Virus record (IMG/VR): IMGVR_UViG_3300020469_000302 | Location: 1 to 21,586 of that record | DNA: 21,586 nucleotides | Direction: 5' to 3' (one strand) | Origin: a virus | Part shown: positions 7,895 through 14,218 of the stretch, piece by piece | How positions within the stretch are numbered: the first letter of the stretch is position 1 | Layout: each line of letters opens with the position of its first letter | Notes under the pieces: generated by a model | Databases searched by the model: none | Told to the model about the DNA's origin: nothing | Seen by the model: the letters and a program-made list of their open reading frames with translations, nothing else | Position numbers and translations under genes: made by a program

Positions 7895-7923
7895 TTGACA
7901 AAACCAAAAAGAATAAATATAAT
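7895..7923 (+). promoter_or_regulatory. Consensus sigma70 promoter for gene 32
   Basis: TTGACA at 7895-7900, exactly 17 bases, then TATAAT at 7918-7923: a perfect consensus for host sigma70 polymerase. The predicted start is near 7930, giving a leader of about 82 nt before the gp32 ATG. It is the strongest early-type promoter in the window, as expected for an abundant ssDNA-binding protein. Confidence 0.88.
7912..7919 (+). promoter_or_regulatory. Late promoter motif (AATAAATA) overlapping the sigma70 -10 box
   Basis: AATAAATA overlaps the first two bases of TATAAT. It matches 7 of 8 bases of the late consensus and would start transcription a few bases upstream of the sigma70 start. This may allow gene 32 to be transcribed both early and late. 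AT-rich composition makes chance occurrence possible. Confidence 0.4.
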
Positions 7924-7925
7924 AG

Positions 7926-8003
7926 TAGATAATGTTAACTAGAACATTATTTAATTATAGGCTAACATATACTAACACAGGCTAACATAGGCTAATATAG
8001 GAG
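7926..8003 (+). promoter_or_regulatory. gp32 mRNA leader: 5' hairpin plus four 10-nt repeats (candidate autogenous operator)
   Basis: ATAATGTT at 7929-7936 and AACATTAT at 7943-7950 form a perfect 8-bp hairpin with a 6-nt loop, extendable to 11 bp with one G-U pair. It would begin at the predicted 5' end of the mRNA. From 7961 to 8000 there are four tandem 10-nt units with core CTAAyA, the third and fourth reading GCTAACATAG and GCTAATATAG; they run straight into the AGGAG ribosome binding site at 7999-8003. T4 gp32 represses its own translation by loading from a 5' pseudoknot onto an unstructured repeat-containing leader. The same layout is seen here, so the role is inferred by analogy. Confidence 0.6.
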
Positions 8004-8011
8004 AAAACATT

Positions 8012-9046
8012 ATGGCGACTTTAGCAGAAATAAGAGCAAAACTTCAAGAACAAGAAGTAAAACGTTCACCAAATAGTTCAGGAGGCGACAACGCAATTTA
8101 TCCGTTCTGGAACATTCCTGAAGGCACAACAGCAACACTAAGATTTTTATCAGATAAAGATCCAAACAATACATTCTTTTGGGTAGAAAGACAAATGATC
8201 AGATTACCATTTGCTGGTATCAAAGGATCATCTGAAGCAAAACCAACTACAGTACAAGTTCCTTGTATGGAGATGTGGGGAGAACCATGTCCAGTATTAA
8301 GCGAAATTCGTCCATGGTTTAAAGACCCAAGTTTAGAAGACATGGGTAGAAAATATTGGAAAAAACGTTCATATATTTTCCAAGGTTTTGTTGTTAACTC
8401 TCCAATGGAAGAAGATTCAACACCAGAAAATCCAATTAGACGTTTTGTAATTAATCCGTCAATCTTTAACATCATTAGATCAGCATTGATGAATCCAGAT
8501 ATGGAAGATCTGCCAACTGATGTTGAAAAAGGTAGAGACTTTAAATTAACCAAAACTCAAAAAGGTGGTTACGCAGATTATTCAACATCAACTTGGTCTT
8601 TCAAAGAAAGAACAGTAAGTGATAGTGAACGATCAGCAATTGACTCTCATGGACTACATAATTTAGGCGATTATCTTCCTAAGAAACCTTCTGCAGAAGA
8701 AGTAAAAATAATTGCAGAAATGTTTAAAGCATCTGTTGATGGTGAATTATATGATGAAAGCAGATTTGGTCAACATTATAGACCAGCTGGCATGGCATCA
8801 TCACCAAGAACAAATAGCAATAGTGCAACAACTACAACAGCGGCACCAACAGCGGCACCAGTGGCTCCAGTAGCACCTGCGGCACCAGTTGTTGAAACTG
8901 CGGCACCAGTTGTTGAAACTACTACTGCTACAGCACCTGCGGCACAGCCAGAAGTGGCAACTGCTACAGCAACAGCAACAGATGATAAGTCAAAAGCATC
9001 AGCAGATGATATTTTGGCTATGATTAGAGCTAGACAAAGTAAGTAA
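8012..9046 (+). CDS. 32: Single-stranded DNA-binding protein gp32
   Basis: 344 residues (T4 gp32 is 301). It binds ssDNA cooperatively in replication and recombination and partners UvsX, UvsY and helicase. The ATG has AGGAG 8 bases upstream. The N-terminus MATLAEIRAKLQEQE is the cooperativity region; the OB core spans about 25-245 with YPFWNIPEGTTATLRFLSD, FFWVERQMIRLPFAG, CMEMWGEPCPV, YIFQGFVV and FVINPSIFNIIRSAL. Of the four T4 zinc ligands (H64, C77, C87, C90) only two Cys seem kept here, so zinc is probably not bound. The C-terminal 80 residues are an Ala/Pro/Val/Thr linker with a tandem repeat, ending in a helix SADDILAMIRARQSK in place of the long acidic T4 tail. Confidence 0.93.
   Translation: MATLAEIRAKLQEQEVKRSPNSSGGDNAIYPFWNIPEGTTATLRFLSDKDPNNTFFWVERQMIRLPFAGIKGSSEAKPTTVQVPCMEMWGEPCPVLSEIRPWFKDPSLEDMGRKYWKKRSYIFQGFVVNSPMEEDSTPENPIRRFVINPSIFNIIRSALMNPDMEDLPTDVEKGRDFKLTKTQKGGYADYSTSTWSFKERTVSDSERSAIDSHGLHNLGDYLPKKPSAEEVKIIAEMFKASVDGELYDESRFGQHYRPAGMASSPRTNSNSATTTTAAPTAAPVAPVAPAAPVVETAAPVVETTTATAPAAQPEVATATATATDDKSKASADDILAMIRARQSK
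8879..8920 (+). repeat. Two exact 21-bp tandem repeats in the gp32 linker
   Basis: The 21-bp unit GCGGCACCAGTTGTTGAAAC plus T occurs at 8879-8899 and again at 8900-8920 without mismatch, encoding AAPVVET twice. An exact in-frame duplication suggests recent linker expansion by slippage or unequal recombination. Confidence 0.9.
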
Positions 9047-9061
9047 AATCGTATATAGTAT

Positions 9062-9085
9062 TAGTGCATGAGCAATCATGCACTA
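9062..9085 (+). promoter_or_regulatory. Intergenic hairpin between gene 32 and uvsX
   Basis: TAGTGCATG at 9062-9070 pairs with CATGCACTA at 9077-9085, a perfect 9-bp stem with a 6-nt AGCAAT loop. There is no T-run after it, so it is not a standard terminator. It may stop 3' decay of gp32 mRNA or attenuate read-through into uvsX. The uvsX AAGGAG follows at 9094. Confidence 0.6.
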
Positions 9086-9104
9086 TTACAGACAAGGAGA
9101 AATT

Positions 9105-10172
9105 ATGGTAAGACCATTTGACGTAAGTAAATTTAGAAAGTCAATAACAAAAAGCATTGGTGGTATTTCTACAGGTTTTGATTCTGATCCAGACACATGG
9201 ATATCAACAGGAAACTACTGTCTAAACTATTTGATTAGTGGCGACTTTAATAGAGGTATACCGCTAGGCCGTGTAACAATGCTGGCAGGTGAATCAGGTT
9301 CTGGTAAAAGTTTGATTGCTTCTGGTAACATTATTAAAAATGCACAAAAGCAAGGCATATTTTGTATTGTGTTTGATTCAGAAAATGCATTAGATGAAAA
9401 TTGGTTACGAGCATTAGAAGTAGATACATCACCAGAAAAATTAATGCGTATTAATGTTGCAATGATTGATGATGTAGCAAAAACTATTTCTGAGTTTGTA
9501 TCAAGTTATAGAGCAGACTACGGATCTTTAGAGCAAGGCGACAGACCAAAAGTTATGTTTGTAATTGATTCATTGGGTATGTTGTTAACTCCAACAGATG
9601 TTGCACAATTTGAAAAAGGTGATATGAAAGGTGATATGGGTAGAAAACCAAAAGCCTTAACAGCACTTGTAAGAAATTGTGTTAATATGTTTGCTGAATT
9701 AAATTTAGGATTAGTTTGTACGAATCACACATACGCATCACAAGATATGTTTGATCCAGATGATAAAATTAGTGGCGGACAAGGATTTGTATATGCAAGT
9801 TCAGTTGTGGTTGCTATGAAAAAATTAAAACTAAAAGAAGATGAATCAGGAAACAAAATATCCGATGTTACTGGTATTAGATCAGCAGTTAAAGTAATGA
9901 AAACAAGATTTAACAAACCTTTTGAATCAGTACAGGTAAAAATTCCATATGAAGCAGGAATGGACCCGTACAGTGGTTTAGTTGATCTCTGTGAGAAAAA
10001 AGGATTGTTGGTCAAAGAAGGTAATAGACTCAAATACATTGATCGTTTAGGTAAAGAACACAAACATTATAGAAAAGATTGGACAGGTGAAAATCTTGAT
10101 CTTATAATGGCAGAGTGGGATAATGTCAAGTCGGAGGTAGAAGCAGAAGAACCTGCTAAAGCGGAGGCATAA
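9105..10172 (+). CDS. uvsX: RecA-like recombinase UvsX
   Basis: 355 residues from the preferred ATG at 9105, which has AAGGAG 5 bases upstream. An in-frame ATG at 9078 lies inside the intergenic hairpin with no ribosome binding site and adds nine non-conserved residues. UvsX (T4: 391) forms filaments on ssDNA and drives strand exchange with gp32 and UvsY. Walker A GESGSGKS (about 62-69), Walker B MFVIDSLGML (D155), and loop regions FEKGDMKGDMGRKPKAL and NHTYASQDMFDP typical of UvsX. The C-terminus is acidic (EVEAEEPAKAEA). It is followed after 3 bases by a small gene and then uvsY. Confidence 0.95.
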   Translation: MVRPFDVSKFRKSITKSIGGISTGFDSDPDTWISTGNYCLNYLISGDFNRGIPLGRVTMLAGESGSGKSLIASGNIIKNAQKQGIFCIVFDSENALDENWLRALEVDTSPEKLMRINVAMIDDVAKTISEFVSSYRADYGSLEQGDRPKVMFVIDSLGMLLTPTDVAQFEKGDMKGDMGRKPKALTALVRNCVNMFAELNLGLVCTNHTYASQDMFDPDDKISGGQGFVYASSVVVAMKKLKLKEDESGNKISDVTGIRSAVKVMKTRFNKPFESVQVKIPYEAGMDPYSGLVDLCEKKGLLVKEGNRLKYIDRLGKEHKHYRKDWTGENLDLIMAEWDNVKSEVEAEEPAKAEA

Positions 10173-10175
10173 ATT

Positions 10176-10421
10176 ATGACAGAAGATATCCAAGTGTTAA
10201 TTGAAGCATGGGACAAATTAAAAAATTATGTGCCAGCAAAAGATAGACTTGATGCGGCAATTGCCTACGTAACTTTAATTGATGATTATGGTGCAGATGA
10301 ATCTGATTGGAGAGAAGTTTTTTCTCATTCAAGTCATTTGCATGATGCATACAATGAAGTTTATGGTGAAATGGAGCAAGAAGAAGATCCATATAACGAA
10401 GATGAAAACGAGGACTACTAA
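10176..10421 (+). CDS. Small acidic protein between uvsX and uvsY, function unknown
   Basis: 81 residues starting 3 bases after the uvsX stop; CGGAGG within the end of uvsX can serve as its ribosome binding site. The N-terminal half looks helical (VLIEAWDKLKNY, LDAAIAYVTLIDD) and the C-terminal 20 residues are almost all acidic or polar (EQEEDPYNEDENEDY). No known motif. Its stop overlaps the uvsY start by one base. Context suggests an accessory factor for recombination or a DNA mimic-like acidic protein, which is speculation. Confidence 0.75.
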   Translation: MTEDIQVLIEAWDKLKNYVPAKDRLDAAIAYVTLIDDYGADESDWREVFSHSSHLHDAYNEVYGEMEQEEDPYNEDENEDY

Positions 10422-10897
10422 TGATTAACTGGTATGGGTTAGTTTCAAAAGATTTAGGCAAGTTGCCTGATTGTATTGATCATTACATGAAAGAACTTGA
10501 AGAAGCCAGAGTAGAAGCAGGACTAGTAGGTAATATCGAACGTAATGCTTCACATATACCCGGCGTAGTTGAACATAGATTTAATCAACTACAAGAAATT
10601 GAAGCCATACTAGAACATCTTAATATAGAATTGCGTAGAACAAGAGCAAAGCATTATAAGAAATTCTTAGAAGCATACCAAAGAGCTTTGACATCAAGAG
10701 ATGCTGAAAAGTACATTGATGGTGAAGATGAAGTTGTTGCTATGAGTCAACTTATTAATGAGTTTGCTCTTGTACGTAATAAGTATCTTGGCTTGTTAAA
10801 AGCAATTGATGCCAAGCAATTTCAAATCAATAATATTGTTAAATTAAGAGTAGCAGGATTAGATGACGCAGAATTATACAGCAAAAACTCAAGGTAA
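10421..10897 (+). CDS. uvsY: Recombination mediator UvsY
   Basis: 158 residues (T4 UvsY is 137). UvsY is a hexameric mediator that loads UvsX onto gp32-coated ssDNA. The protein is helical throughout and mixed in charge. The C-terminal half follows the UvsY pattern: RRTRAKHYKKFLEAYQRALTS, an acidic KYIDGEDEVV stretch, then a helix with NKYLGLLKAIDAKQFQINNIVKLR, comparable to T4 WGILLDFCSGALDAIKSRGFAIKHIQDMR. Position after uvsX supports the call. The start uses a TAATG overlap with the preceding gene. Sequence similarity to T4 is low, so confidence comes partly from context. Confidence 0.8.
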   Translation: MINWYGLVSKDLGKLPDCIDHYMKELEEARVEAGLVGNIERNASHIPGVVEHRFNQLQEIEAILEHLNIELRRTRAKHYKKFLEAYQRALTSRDAEKYIDGEDEVVAMSQLINEFALVRNKYLGLLKAIDAKQFQINNIVKLRVAGLDDAELYSKNSR

Positions 10898-11102
10898 ATC
10901 AAATCAATACAGTTTTAAGAATCATGAAGATGATCCTATGGAACAAATGCGTAGATCAATATTGGCAAAAGAAAATCAAATACAGCAATTAAAAAGATCT
11001 ATAGCAGACGAAGTTAAGGAAAAGTATTCTTTATACAAAAGAGTAAAAGAACTTAATGAAGAATTGTATAGGTTAAAAAATAAATCTAAGAATAGTCTTT
11101 AA
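10863..11102 (+). CDS. Small coiled-coil protein, function unknown
   Basis: 79 residues, overlapping the uvsY end by 35 bases if the ATG at 10863 is used; an internal ATG at 10938 (Met 26) would remove the overlap. The C-terminal 50 residues form an obvious coiled coil (ILAKENQIQQLKRSIADEV, YKRVKELNEELYRLKNK). The N-terminal 25 residues are polar and disordered-looking. No Shine-Dalgarno is clear. Its 3' end converges with the leftward gene by 17 bases. Role unknown; it may bind UvsY or UvsX. Confidence 0.6.
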   Translation: MTQNYTAKTQGKSNQYSFKNHEDDPMEQMRRSILAKENQIQQLKRSIADEVKEKYSLYKRVKELNEELYRLKNKSKNSL

Positions 11103-11298
11103 GAGGACCACCATACTTTTGGCCACGTACTTTTTTGCCTCTTAGGGTTTTACCATCATGTTTTTTACCACTATCTCTAGAACGTAAACCCTGTGATTTA
11201 CAACTGGCCTCATCAGAAGCACCAAGTTTTTTATCACTTCTACATACGGAAGTTGGCACTTTGCCCTTCCATTCGCTTATGAGATCGTTGATTTTCAT
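11086..11298 (-). CDS. Small basic late protein with possible capsid-targeting N-terminus
   Basis: 70 residues on the minus strand, about 18 Lys/Arg against 8 Asp/Glu. The N-terminus MKINDLISEW has the L/I-x-E shape of a gp21 cleavage site (ISE at 7-9), and the rest is Gly/Lys/Arg/Ser rich, ending in RGQKYGGPLKDYS. I recall small basic proteins of this CKSQGL...RD...KKVRGQKYGGP style from marine phages, without function. A late-type motif lies 5 bases before the ATG, like other late genes here. The opposite-strand frame over the same bases reads as non-native Leu/Ser/Pro-rich sequence. It may be a packaged, DNA-bound internal protein; that is inference. Confidence 0.72.
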   Translation of the reverse strand: MKINDLISEWKGKVPTSVCRSDKKLGASDEASCKSQGLRSRDSGKKHDGKTLRGKKVRGQKYGGPLKDYS

Positions 11299-11303
11299 AC
11301 AAT

Positions 11304-11311
11304 TATTTAGC
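11304..11311 (-). promoter_or_regulatory. Leftward late promoter (GCTAAATA), 5 nt from ATG
   Basis: On the minus strand GCTAAATA is followed by ATTGT and ATG, the same spacing and the same 5-base spacer as the late promoter at 3726. Six of eight bases match TATAAATA. Confidence 0.5.
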
Positions 11312-11320
11312 CAAAAAGTG

Positions 11321-11348
11321 TTGACAAACTAGGTAAATATGCTATAGT
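11321..11348 (+). promoter_or_regulatory. Sigma70-like promoter for the lysin gene, abutting ATG
   Basis: TTGACA at 11321-11326, 16 bases, TATAGT at 11343-11348. The predicted start is at about 11355, next to the ATG at 11356, so the mRNA would be leaderless or nearly so. No Shine-Dalgarno is present. Confidence 0.7.
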
Positions 11349-11355
11349 TAGTATT

Positions 11356-12000
11356 ATGAAAACTTATAAAATATTTATTTTGTCAGTTATTATTTTGGTA
11401 TTGGCAGGATTATTTTTTCCAAAAACATTAGCCAGTGCTGACAAACAAATTGATTTTTATGACCAACCAATTGAAAGCAACGAACAGTTTGTAAAACAAA
11501 TTTTTAATTGTGTACAACATTTGTATTCTGATTATGCAAAATATCCAATTGGTAGGCAAGTACCTTTTGATTTAATTGTAGCCATGGCGGCTTATGAAAG
11601 TGCTTGGGGGCAATCAAGGTTTGCTAAGGAAGGTCATAATTATTTTGGAATTAGGACTTGGGATTTAAAAAATATTCCACATATGAAAGCAAAGAAAAGA
11701 CCAGATGCTCCATGGGGTGTAAGAAAATATTCCAATATGTGTGCTTGTATAGAAGATTATATTCAGATACTAAACAATCATCCAGCATACAAAGAATTTA
11801 GAGATGCAAGAAGTTGGGAAATTCATATGTACGGGTATACCAATGCAACTACACTCTCTAGTTTTTTAATTGCTTGGAGCGAACTTGGTGAATTGTATAC
11901 AGAAAAATTGCGTAAAATTATTTTGTTAATTCATAAGCAAGGGTATTATAAAGAGCTACCAGTTAATCTTAGAGGCCAGATTGTTTACCAAGACAAGTAA
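11356..12000 (+). CDS. Membrane-anchored or exported glucosaminidase-type endolysin
   Basis: 214 residues. N-terminal signal-like segment: MKTYK, hydrophobic 6-22, then an A-S-A motif at 26-28 that could be a signal peptidase site; alternatively it is a signal-anchor-release segment. The catalytic domain (about 65-200) has the FlgJ/Bax-type glucosaminidase pattern: AMAAYESAWGQSRFAKEGHNYFGI, with E81 the likely catalytic acid, then YSNMCACIEDYIQILNNHPAYKEFR. Such enzymes cut the peptidoglycan glycan strand. Export by Sec would make lysis less dependent on a large-hole holin. It has its own sigma70-like promoter, unusual for a lysis gene that is normally late. Confidence 0.85.
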   Translation: MKTYKIFILSVIILVLAGLFFPKTLASADKQIDFYDQPIESNEQFVKQIFNCVQHLYSDYAKYPIGRQVPFDLIVAMAAYESAWGQSRFAKEGHNYFGIRTWDLKNIPHMKAKKRPDAPWGVRKYSNMCACIEDYIQILNNHPAYKEFRDARSWEIHMYGYTNATTLSSFLIAWSELGELYTEKLRKIILLIHKQGYYKELPVNLRGQIVYQDK

Positions 12001-12004
12001 GCTC

Positions 12005-12033
12005 TTGCATTTTTACTTTAAATAAGTTATTAT
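12005..12033 (+). promoter_or_regulatory. Sigma70-like promoter for uvsW, abutting ATG
   Basis: TTGCAT at 12005-12010, 17 bases, TATTAT at 12028-12033. An alternative -10 TATAGT begins at 12031. With the first, the predicted start falls at 12040, which is the A of the uvsW ATG. No Shine-Dalgarno is present. Confidence 0.55.
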
Positions 12034-12039
12034 AGTGTT

Positions 12040-13497
12040 ATGTCAAAAACTGCGAAATTAATAATTAGAGATGAAGTCAATGTAAAGTTTGAAGGCCTTG
12101 ATGTGATAACAAGGCGTAAAATTTCTGACAAACTGAAATTCTTTTTGCCGTATGCATATCATTTGCCTGCCTACAAGTTAGGTAGATGGGATGGTAATAT
12201 ACGTTTTTGTGACATAGGAGGAAGAACATATTTGAATTTACTGGATAGAATACTTCCTGTTATTGAAGAACAAGATTATGAAATTGATATTGAAGACAAT
12301 AGAAATGTACATGAGTTTAAATTTGAAAAAATCGATGAAAGTTTACACTTTAAAAAAGCATGGGGACCAAAACACCCACAAGCCGGCCAGCCAATAGTAT
12401 TAAGAGATTATCAAGTAGAAACAATCAATAAATTTTTAGAAAATCCACAATGCTTACAAGAAATTGCCACTGGTGCTGGTAAAACAATTATAACAGCAAC
12501 ATTATCACAATTAGTTGAACCATATGGAAGATCAATTGTAATCGTGCCTAACAAATCACTTGTTACACAAACAGAAGCAGATTATAAAACACTTGGATTA
12601 GATGTTGGTGTGTATTATGGCGAAAGAAAAGAGTTTGATAAACAACACACGGTTTGTACTTGGCAAAGTCTAAACAACATGCTTAAAAAAACTAAGAAAT
12701 TTGAAGCAGAAGTAAACATAGGTGACTTTTTAGATGGTGTTGTGTGCGTTATGGTAGATGAAGTGCATCAAGCCAAAGCAGATGTGCTTAAAACACTATT
12801 AACAGGCCCATTTGCTAGTGTGCCAATTAGATGGGGACTTACAGGTACTATACCAAAAGAAGATTATGAAAAAGCATCATTACAAGCAAGTCTTGGTGAA
12901 GTTATCAATACATTGTCAGCAAGTGAATTACAAGACAAAGGAGTGTTGGCAAACTGTCATGTTAATGTTGTGCAAACACAAGAAACAAATGCATTTTCAA
13001 CTTATGCAGGTGAACAAACATTTTTAGTAACAAATGAAACACGTTTACAATTTATTGCTGATCTAGTTGACACAATGAGAGCAGAAGGAAACACACTTAT
13101 TTTGGTTGACAGAATTAAAACAGGACAAGCACTTGAAGATATAATTGTTGATTCGGTATTTGTTCAAGGTCGAACTAAACTAGAAGATAGAGAAGAAGAG
13201 TACGACAGTATTGCAACAGAGCAACACAAAGTCATTATTGCTACATATGGAGTAGCGGCAGTAGGAATTAATTTGCCAAGAATATTTAATTTGGTATTAA
13301 TAGAACCAGGTAAATCTTTTGTAAGAGTAATACAGTCAATTGGTAGAGGTATTAGAAGAGCAGAAGACAAAGACCATGTAGAAATATGGGATATAACAAG
13401 TGCTTGTAAATTTTCTAAACGTCATTTGACAACAAGAAAAAAGTTTTACAAAGAAGCAAATTATCCTTTCACAATTGAGAAAGTAAACATAGAATGA
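12040..13497 (+). CDS. uvsW: Recombination helicase UvsW
   Basis: 485 residues (T4 UvsW is 503). An SF2 DNA helicase that resolves R-loops, drives branch migration and helps switch from origin- to recombination-dependent replication. N-terminal DNA-binding domain about 1-115 with YKLGRWDGNIRF. Q/motif I: RDYQVETI then ATGAGKT (143-149); motif Ia VIVPNKSLV; motif II DEVH (240-243); motif III GLTGT; motif V IATYGVAAVGINLP; motif VI QSIGRGIRR. All expected motifs are intact. It is the first gene of a run in which each following gene overlaps its neighbour. Confidence 0.95.
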   Translation: MSKTAKLIIRDEVNVKFEGLDVITRRKISDKLKFFLPYAYHLPAYKLGRWDGNIRFCDIGGRTYLNLLDRILPVIEEQDYEIDIEDNRNVHEFKFEKIDESLHFKKAWGPKHPQAGQPIVLRDYQVETINKFLENPQCLQEIATGAGKTIITATLSQLVEPYGRSIVIVPNKSLVTQTEADYKTLGLDVGVYYGERKEFDKQHTVCTWQSLNNMLKKTKKFEAEVNIGDFLDGVVCVMVDEVHQAKADVLKTLLTGPFASVPIRWGLTGTIPKEDYEKASLQASLGEVINTLSASELQDKGVLANCHVNVVQTQETNAFSTYAGEQTFLVTNETRLQFIADLVDTMRAEGNTLILVDRIKTGQALEDIIVDSVFVQGRTKLEDREEEYDSIATEQHKVIIATYGVAAVGINLPRIFNLVLIEPGKSFVRVIQSIGRGIRRAEDKDHVEIWDITSACKFSKRHLTTRKKFYKEANYPFTIEKVNIE

Positions 13498-13994
13498 ACA
13501 TATTAACAGTTGATAATAACACATATAATCTAAATGCAGTGCCTAATGAAGTTGACGATTTGCAGTATTGCGTGTTAGATTGTTCAAACGCAAAAGCATT
13601 AGACTACTTTTATATTCCACTTATATTTTTAGAATCTTTTAATGCTCCAGCAGTAATTTTAGATATTGGTGGACAGACATTTGAAATGCCAATGGATTGG
13701 AGTATAATGATTGGTGAAAAAGAAATGGGGCAATGTGAAATGGTACCATTAACAAGTTTAAACGACAGAGGATTTGAAGCATTTGTATACAATCCATTTT
13801 CGGGGTATACACACGACTTCAAAGAAATTAAAATAGTAAATGTGTTTCAAGAAGTAAAATGGTTTTTTCCAAAACTTAAAAATGGACACATACTAACAAC
13901 ACCATTAACAGCAGGAGATAAACCAAACTGTGTTTATTTTGCAAAAGAACTAAATCAAATTCCTGATGTAATGCAAGTAGGAGACTTAATATGA
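13494..13994 (+). CDS. Conserved-looking protein downstream of uvsW, function unknown
   Basis: 166 residues; ATGA overlap of 4 bases with uvsW. The sequence looks mainly beta: MNILTVDNNTYNL, YFYIPLIFLESFNAPAVIL, FEMPMDWSIMIGEKEMG, then VPLTSLNDRGFEAFVYNPFSGY, and a C-terminal part with FPKLKNGHILTTPL. No catalytic residues, cysteine cluster or membrane helix are evident. I do not recognise the family with confidence. Translational coupling suggests it is made in step with UvsW. Confidence 0.75.
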   Translation: MNILTVDNNTYNLNAVPNEVDDLQYCVLDCSNAKALDYFYIPLIFLESFNAPAVILDIGGQTFEMPMDWSIMIGEKEMGQCEMVPLTSLNDRGFEAFVYNPFSGYTHDFKEIKIVNVFQEVKWFFPKLKNGHILTTPLTAGDKPNCVYFAKELNQIPDVMQVGDLI

Positions 13995-14218
13995 AAATAG
14001 CAAACAAAGACCCAAGCAAAGGACATTTTTACATGAGTTTAATTAAAAGTATTTTTAGATTCATCGCATCTGGATTATTAGGATGGGCAGGATATATATT
14101 ATGGTCAGCAAATATGTACACTGATATTTTTATTGCTGATTCTGGACTCTTTATGATGTTGGCAGGAGCAATGTTATTTTTAGCAGAAGCACTGGGCATA
14201 GCAGAGGAAATGGTATAG
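13991..14218 (+). CDS. Small two-span membrane protein
   Basis: 75 residues; overlaps the previous gene by 4 bases (ATGA). The first hydrophobic span is about 24-41 (FIASGLLGWAGYILWSA) and the second about 53-70 (GLFMMLAGAMLFLAEALGI). The N-terminus is positively charged and the C-terminus is acidic. The size and two helices fit a class II holin-like topology, and a lysin gene lies 2 kb upstream, but sequence gives no proof of holin function. Other small phage membrane proteins share this form. Confidence 0.7.
   Translation: MKIANKDPSKGHFYMSLIKSIFRFIASGLLGWAGYILWSANMYTDIFIADSGLFMMLAGAMLFLAEALGIAEEMV

Noticed and set aside
7961-8000. 10-bp tandem repeats as iterons or a CRISPR-like array
   Set aside because: Units are contiguous with no spacers and lie in an mRNA leader before AGGAG; translational control explains them better. 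An origin role cannot be excluded.
9078-9104. Upstream ATG for UvsX adding nine residues
   Set aside because: Lies inside a strong hairpin with no ribosome binding site; ATG at 9105 has AAGGAG at good spacing.
11135-11332. Rightward 65-codon frame opposite the small basic gene
   Set aside because: Leu/Ser/Pro-rich shadow; the leftward frame has a late-type promoter at the usual distance and phage-like composition.
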